From the NCBI RefSeq assembly GCF_037892425.1, contig NZ_JBBKTT010000001.1:3348001-3412000 (forward strand): 64,000 nucleotides of DNA, read 5' to 3'. Below, one piece after another: positions 58,769 to 64,000 of the stretch. Made by a program: the position numbers and the translations under genes. Below the pieces are notes generated by a model. The model searched no databases. It had not been told where the DNA came from and saw only the letters and a program-made list of their open reading frames with translations. Source of the stretch: Lacibacter sp. H375 (GTDB lineage: Bacteria > Bacteroidota > Bacteroidia > Chitinophagales > Chitinophagaceae). Positions within the stretch are counted from its first letter, which is position 1. Every line of letters begins with the position of its first letter.

Positions 58769-58867
58769 ATGAAGCGAACCTTTTTATTTGTAACAATTTT
58801 ATTTTTTGCGATATCAACCTTCGGGCAGACAATTAAAAATAGGAATAGCCAAATAAATAGGGTTTAG
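58769..58867 (+). pseudogene. Truncated gene: signal peptide plus a few residues
   Basis: A 32-codon frame starts MKRTFLFVTILFFAISTFGQ, a normal Bacteroidota signal peptide, then runs TIKNRNSQINRV and stops at 58865. A secreted protein of this length is unlikely, so this is best seen as the 5' stub of a deleted gene. It lies in the 263-bp gap between the PEBP-family and GH2 genes. Confidence 0.6.
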
Positions 58868-58959
58868 TAAGCTTACGCACTTTTTTTAATCCCATTGAAA
58901 TAAGCAGGGTTGGGCGGAACTTAAATGAAAGAGTGATTCAGAAAATCTCAAGGATTTGA

Positions 58960-62136
<3,177 letters not shown>

Positions 62137-62532
62137 ATTACGATAAATGATCCGACAGAAGTAATAAAATTGTGTATCTTAATTCAAATAAAAAAAATTA
62201 CTGCGAAGTGCGTAACGATTCCATCGGCTATAGTTATTTTGAGATCAGAATAAAATATACCGATTTATTATTAGTCGGCTGATTCCTGGCATTGAACTAA
62301 ATTGAATTCTGTTTAAACAAGTCAGATATGATGATCCGCAATTTTTTTATGGAATTATTCTTTCTTTTTTCTGCCGGCATCGGTTAACACATTTGCACAA
62401 TGGTCATTTCACCTGTTGAAAAAATATTCAATGATATTGCGTTGTAAAAAAATCGAAACACATTATTATTAAATGGTAAAGCAACGTTTGATTAAAAAAT
62501 CGGAGGAAATCTTACGGTCAAATCAACAAGTT
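62137..62532. other. Gene-poor gap between GH2 and AraC genes
   Basis: This 396-bp gap has no intact gene. It contains a broken signal-peptide gene (listed separately) and AT-rich sequence. No strong terminator for the GH2 gene is evident by eye. Confidence 0.6.
62328..62472 (+). pseudogene. Broken 5' end of a secreted-protein gene
   Basis: From ATG at 62328 the frame reads MMIRNFFMELFFLF and stops soon after. The next frame, from 62371, reads LPASVNTFAQW, the end of a typical signal peptide, then runs to a stop at 62470. Joining the two by a one-base shift in the T-rich stretch restores one signal peptide followed by about 25 unrecognised residues. This is the stub of a lost secreted protein. 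Confidence 0.45.
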
Positions 62533-63426
62533 TTAGCGTACTTTATACATCAACTCGTTTTGTTTTTTGTATTCACCCGGCGTAAGACTGGTAACTTTTT
62601 TAAAAATTTTTGCAAAATAAGGGACATTTTCAAATCCGGTTTCTGCAGCTATTTCATTAAAGGATAAACTTGTAGTTGCAATTAAATATTGAGCCCGTTC
62701 AATTCGCTTCTCATGTATATAATTCAACGGTCTTTCGCCTGTAGATTGTAAAAATAATCTTGAAAAATAATCGTGCTGCAGATTTGCTCTTTTAGCCAGG
62801 TCAGCTACAGTTATATTCTTTTTCAGGTTTAACTGTATATGCCTCATTGCATCAAGGATCTTTGATGGTATCGGATTAGAATTGCTGGACTTAAAATGGT
62901 CAGAACTTAAGAAACGGGAAATAAGCTGCAGCATGATCCCTTGTGTTTCATAGTAAATTGAATCGCTGACGTTGTTGTTAAGATCCTGGTAGCTTTTGTA
63001 ATACGCATTTTTTTCATAATCTTTTGGGTTGTCGGAACGGTTAATACCTCTGCCTGGATTTATTTCCAGCAACCTTTTGAAGTTTATAATGTCTGTTTTA
63101 CTTGCAGGTGATTTAATAATTTTTCTGTTGTACTCAAAAATTGAAATACCCTCTGCAGACTCTTCAAAAAAATGAAGAAAGTACTGGCTTAAATAATCGT
63201 TACAGCGTAAATGGCAAGACGTAAAGCTTGGGATAATGTATAAATAGCCTTTTTCCAGTTTAAGCTTTTCCTGTCTGCTTGAAATAAATCCTTCTCCATC
63301 ATCAATATAATAAATCCGAAAATAGGGACTGATCACATTGGCATAGTTCCACTGTTCATTCAGCTTAACATAGTTCACATGCAGCAGTGAAAAATTATGT
63401 CTCAGTAGTCTTTTGCTCATCAGCAA
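62533..63426 (-). CDS. AraC-family transcription regulator
   Basis: The 297-residue protein has a cupin-like sensing domain (residues ~15-160; YIIPSFTSCHLRC). Two helix-turn-helix motifs at the C-terminus follow: ITVADLAKRANLQHDYFSRLFLQSTG and LSFNEIAAETGFENVPYFAKIFKKVTSLTPGEYKK. It probably senses a sugar and activates either the xyloglucan locus upstream or the fucose genes, which begin divergently 131 bp from its start. No hybrid two-component or anti-sigma regulator is present in the window, so this is the only regulator inside the locus. Confidence 0.92.
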   Translation of the reverse strand: MLMSKRLLRHNFSLLHVNYVKLNEQWNYANVISPYFRIYYIDDGEGFISSRQEKLKLEKGYLYIIPSFTSCHLRCNDYLSQYFLHFFEESAEGISIFEYNRKIIKSPASKTDIINFKRLLEINPGRGINRSDNPKDYEKNAYYKSYQDLNNNVSDSIYYETQGIMLQLISRFLSSDHFKSSNSNPIPSKILDAMRHIQLNLKKNITVADLAKRANLQHDYFSRLFLQSTGERPLNYIHEKRIERAQYLIATTSLSFNEIAAETGFENVPYFAKIFKKVTSLTPGEYKKQNELMYKVR

Positions 63427-63556
63427 GTTATTTAAAACTTGAAAAAAGTCGGATTTGTATAAAACAAAGTCTTATTCATGGAATGATCGGATGAAAGATA
63501 GGGAATAGATTTGTTATTGAGATATTCAGATCATACATCATACACTTGCCATAGTT

Positions 63557-63709
63557 ATGAATACAGCACTTCCTCAAAGCGCAACAACAGTAGCAGCTTC
63601 TAAAACAGGCTTTGCGTTCATTTTAGTTACCTCTTTATTTTTTTTAGAGCGCTTTTCAAACAACCTGGGCCTGTTCCCGATTATTCAACATAATAAAGTC
63701 GATCTATAA
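63557..63709 (+). pseudogene. fucP: Truncated fucP-like sugar permease gene
   Basis: A 50-codon frame starts MNTALPQSATTVAASK and runs into GFAFILVTSLFFLERFSNN. That is the first helix of FucP-type L-fucose:H+ symporters, where the motif normally reads FFLWGF..NL. It then reads NLGLFPIIQHNKVDL and stops. The real protein has about 430 residues, so nearly the whole gene is missing. The W-G of the motif is also lost. The gap to the aldo/keto reductase gene is 10 bp, so the deletion left the operon spacing intact. Confidence 0.75.
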
Positions 63710-63719
63710 ATTTAATAGG

Positions 63720-64000
63720 ATGGTCATAAAAGAGCATACAAAAAAAGACGATACAGCTACTCCTGTTCTGCCGCCAGTAATTTTTGGAACAAGTGGGCTT
63801 GGAAATTTATTTGTTGTACTCACGGAGGAGGAGAAGCTGGATATTATTAAAGAATGTATCCGACTTTCTAACGGAAAAGTCGTTTTTGATTCTGCTGGCA
63901 AGTATGGCGCCGGGCTTGCTCTTGAAACACTTGGTAAATTATTAAAGCAGTTAAATATTCGTACGGAAGATGTTATCATAAGTAATAAGCTTGGATGGCT
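63720..64000 (+). CDS. Aldo/keto reductase, fucose dehydrogenase-like, 5' part
   Basis: The gene runs off the window after 93 codons. It reads PVIFGTSGLGNLF, then VVFDSAGKYGAGLALETLGKLLKQLN and DVIISNKLGW. These match the start of aldo/keto reductases, with Asp and Tyr of the catalytic set in FDSAGKYG and the Lys in SNKLGW. This subgroup includes D-threo-aldose and L-fucose 1-dehydrogenases of the non-phosphorylating fucose pathway. Together with the fucP stub it suggests a fucose operon continuing downstream, which would use fucose from fucosylated xyloglucan (inference). Confidence 0.82.
   Translation, partial: MVIKEHTKKDDTATPVLPPVIFGTSGLGNLFVVLTEEEKLDIIKECIRLSNGKVVFDSAGKYGAGLALETLGKLLKQLNIRTEDVIISNKLGW

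Overview
The window reads as part of a Bacteroidota chromosome, most likely family Chitinophagaceae (inference). The signs are a SusC/SusD pair, a T9SS C-terminal sorting domain, lipoboxes ending in S/A-C followed by K, signal peptides ending in FAQ or NAQ, a TAnnTTTG-type promoter element and AT-rich intergenic DNA. There is no complete rRNA or tRNA gene, CRISPR array, transposase or integrase.

Region 1 (1-3.3 kb): the 3' end of a GH43 arabinanase-like gene is followed by a transaldolase and a split transketolase. This looks like the tail of a pentose (arabinan/arabinose) locus feeding the non-oxidative pentose phosphate pathway. Region 2 (3.3-4.0 kb) has no gene. It holds a tRNA 3'-end-like scar with its own hairpin and the first copy of a ~144 bp repeat whose second copy lies at 34.15 kb.

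Region 3 (4.0-8.6 kb, + strand): a tandem-YHS membrane protein, a GlcG/HbpS-like protein, an SMP-30 lactonase fusion, an SDR and a stand-alone CoaB-like protein. Region 4 (8.6-17.3 kb, - strand): a tightly packed gene set with a GMC oxidoreductase, DUF1622 protein, beta-barrel protein, aquaporin, double-VOC protein, a subtilisin with a Cys-rich head and glycogen-binding tail, two small membrane proteins, a ferric-reductase/Rieske fusion and a membrane-anchored Cys/His-motif protein. It looks like an uncharacterised redox module and is the best candidate here for an undescribed system. Region 5 (17.5-22.6 kb): PhzF, alpha/beta hydrolases, DoxX, a SnoaL-like protein and a Crp/Fnr regulator.

Region 6 (22.6-31 kb, - strand): a cytoplasmic alpha-glucan cluster (GH133-like debranching enzyme, GH63-like glucosidase, SDR, GH57) behind a Crp/Fnr regulator, a small unknown protein and a monothiol thioredoxin-like protein. 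Region 7 (31.1-33.9 kb): a large sigma-54 activator with duplicated GAF-PAS sensors.

Region 8 (34.3-64 kb): a xyloglucan utilisation locus. Its control region carries an 11-bp inverted repeat, a C12 tract and a TAnnTTTG box. The genes run GH31 with PA14 insert, SusC, SusD, SGBP-B-like glycan-binding lipoprotein, BACON-GH5 endo-xyloglucanase, GH74-PA14-T9SS xyloglucanase, a CE1-like/CE20-like double esterase, GH97, a second GH31, an acyltransferase, a PEBP-family protein, a GH2 beta-galactosidase and an AraC regulator. It ends in a fucP stub and the start of an aldo/keto reductase. The GH5 and GH74 enzymes cut the glucan backbone, SGBP/SusD/SusC bind and import fragments, esterases remove acetyl groups, GH31 removes xylose, GH2 removes galactose, and the AKR probably belongs to a fucose pathway continuing outside. 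The second half of the locus is littered with gene fragments: part of a second CE20-like esterase, two signal-peptide stubs and the fucP stub. These show recent gene loss.
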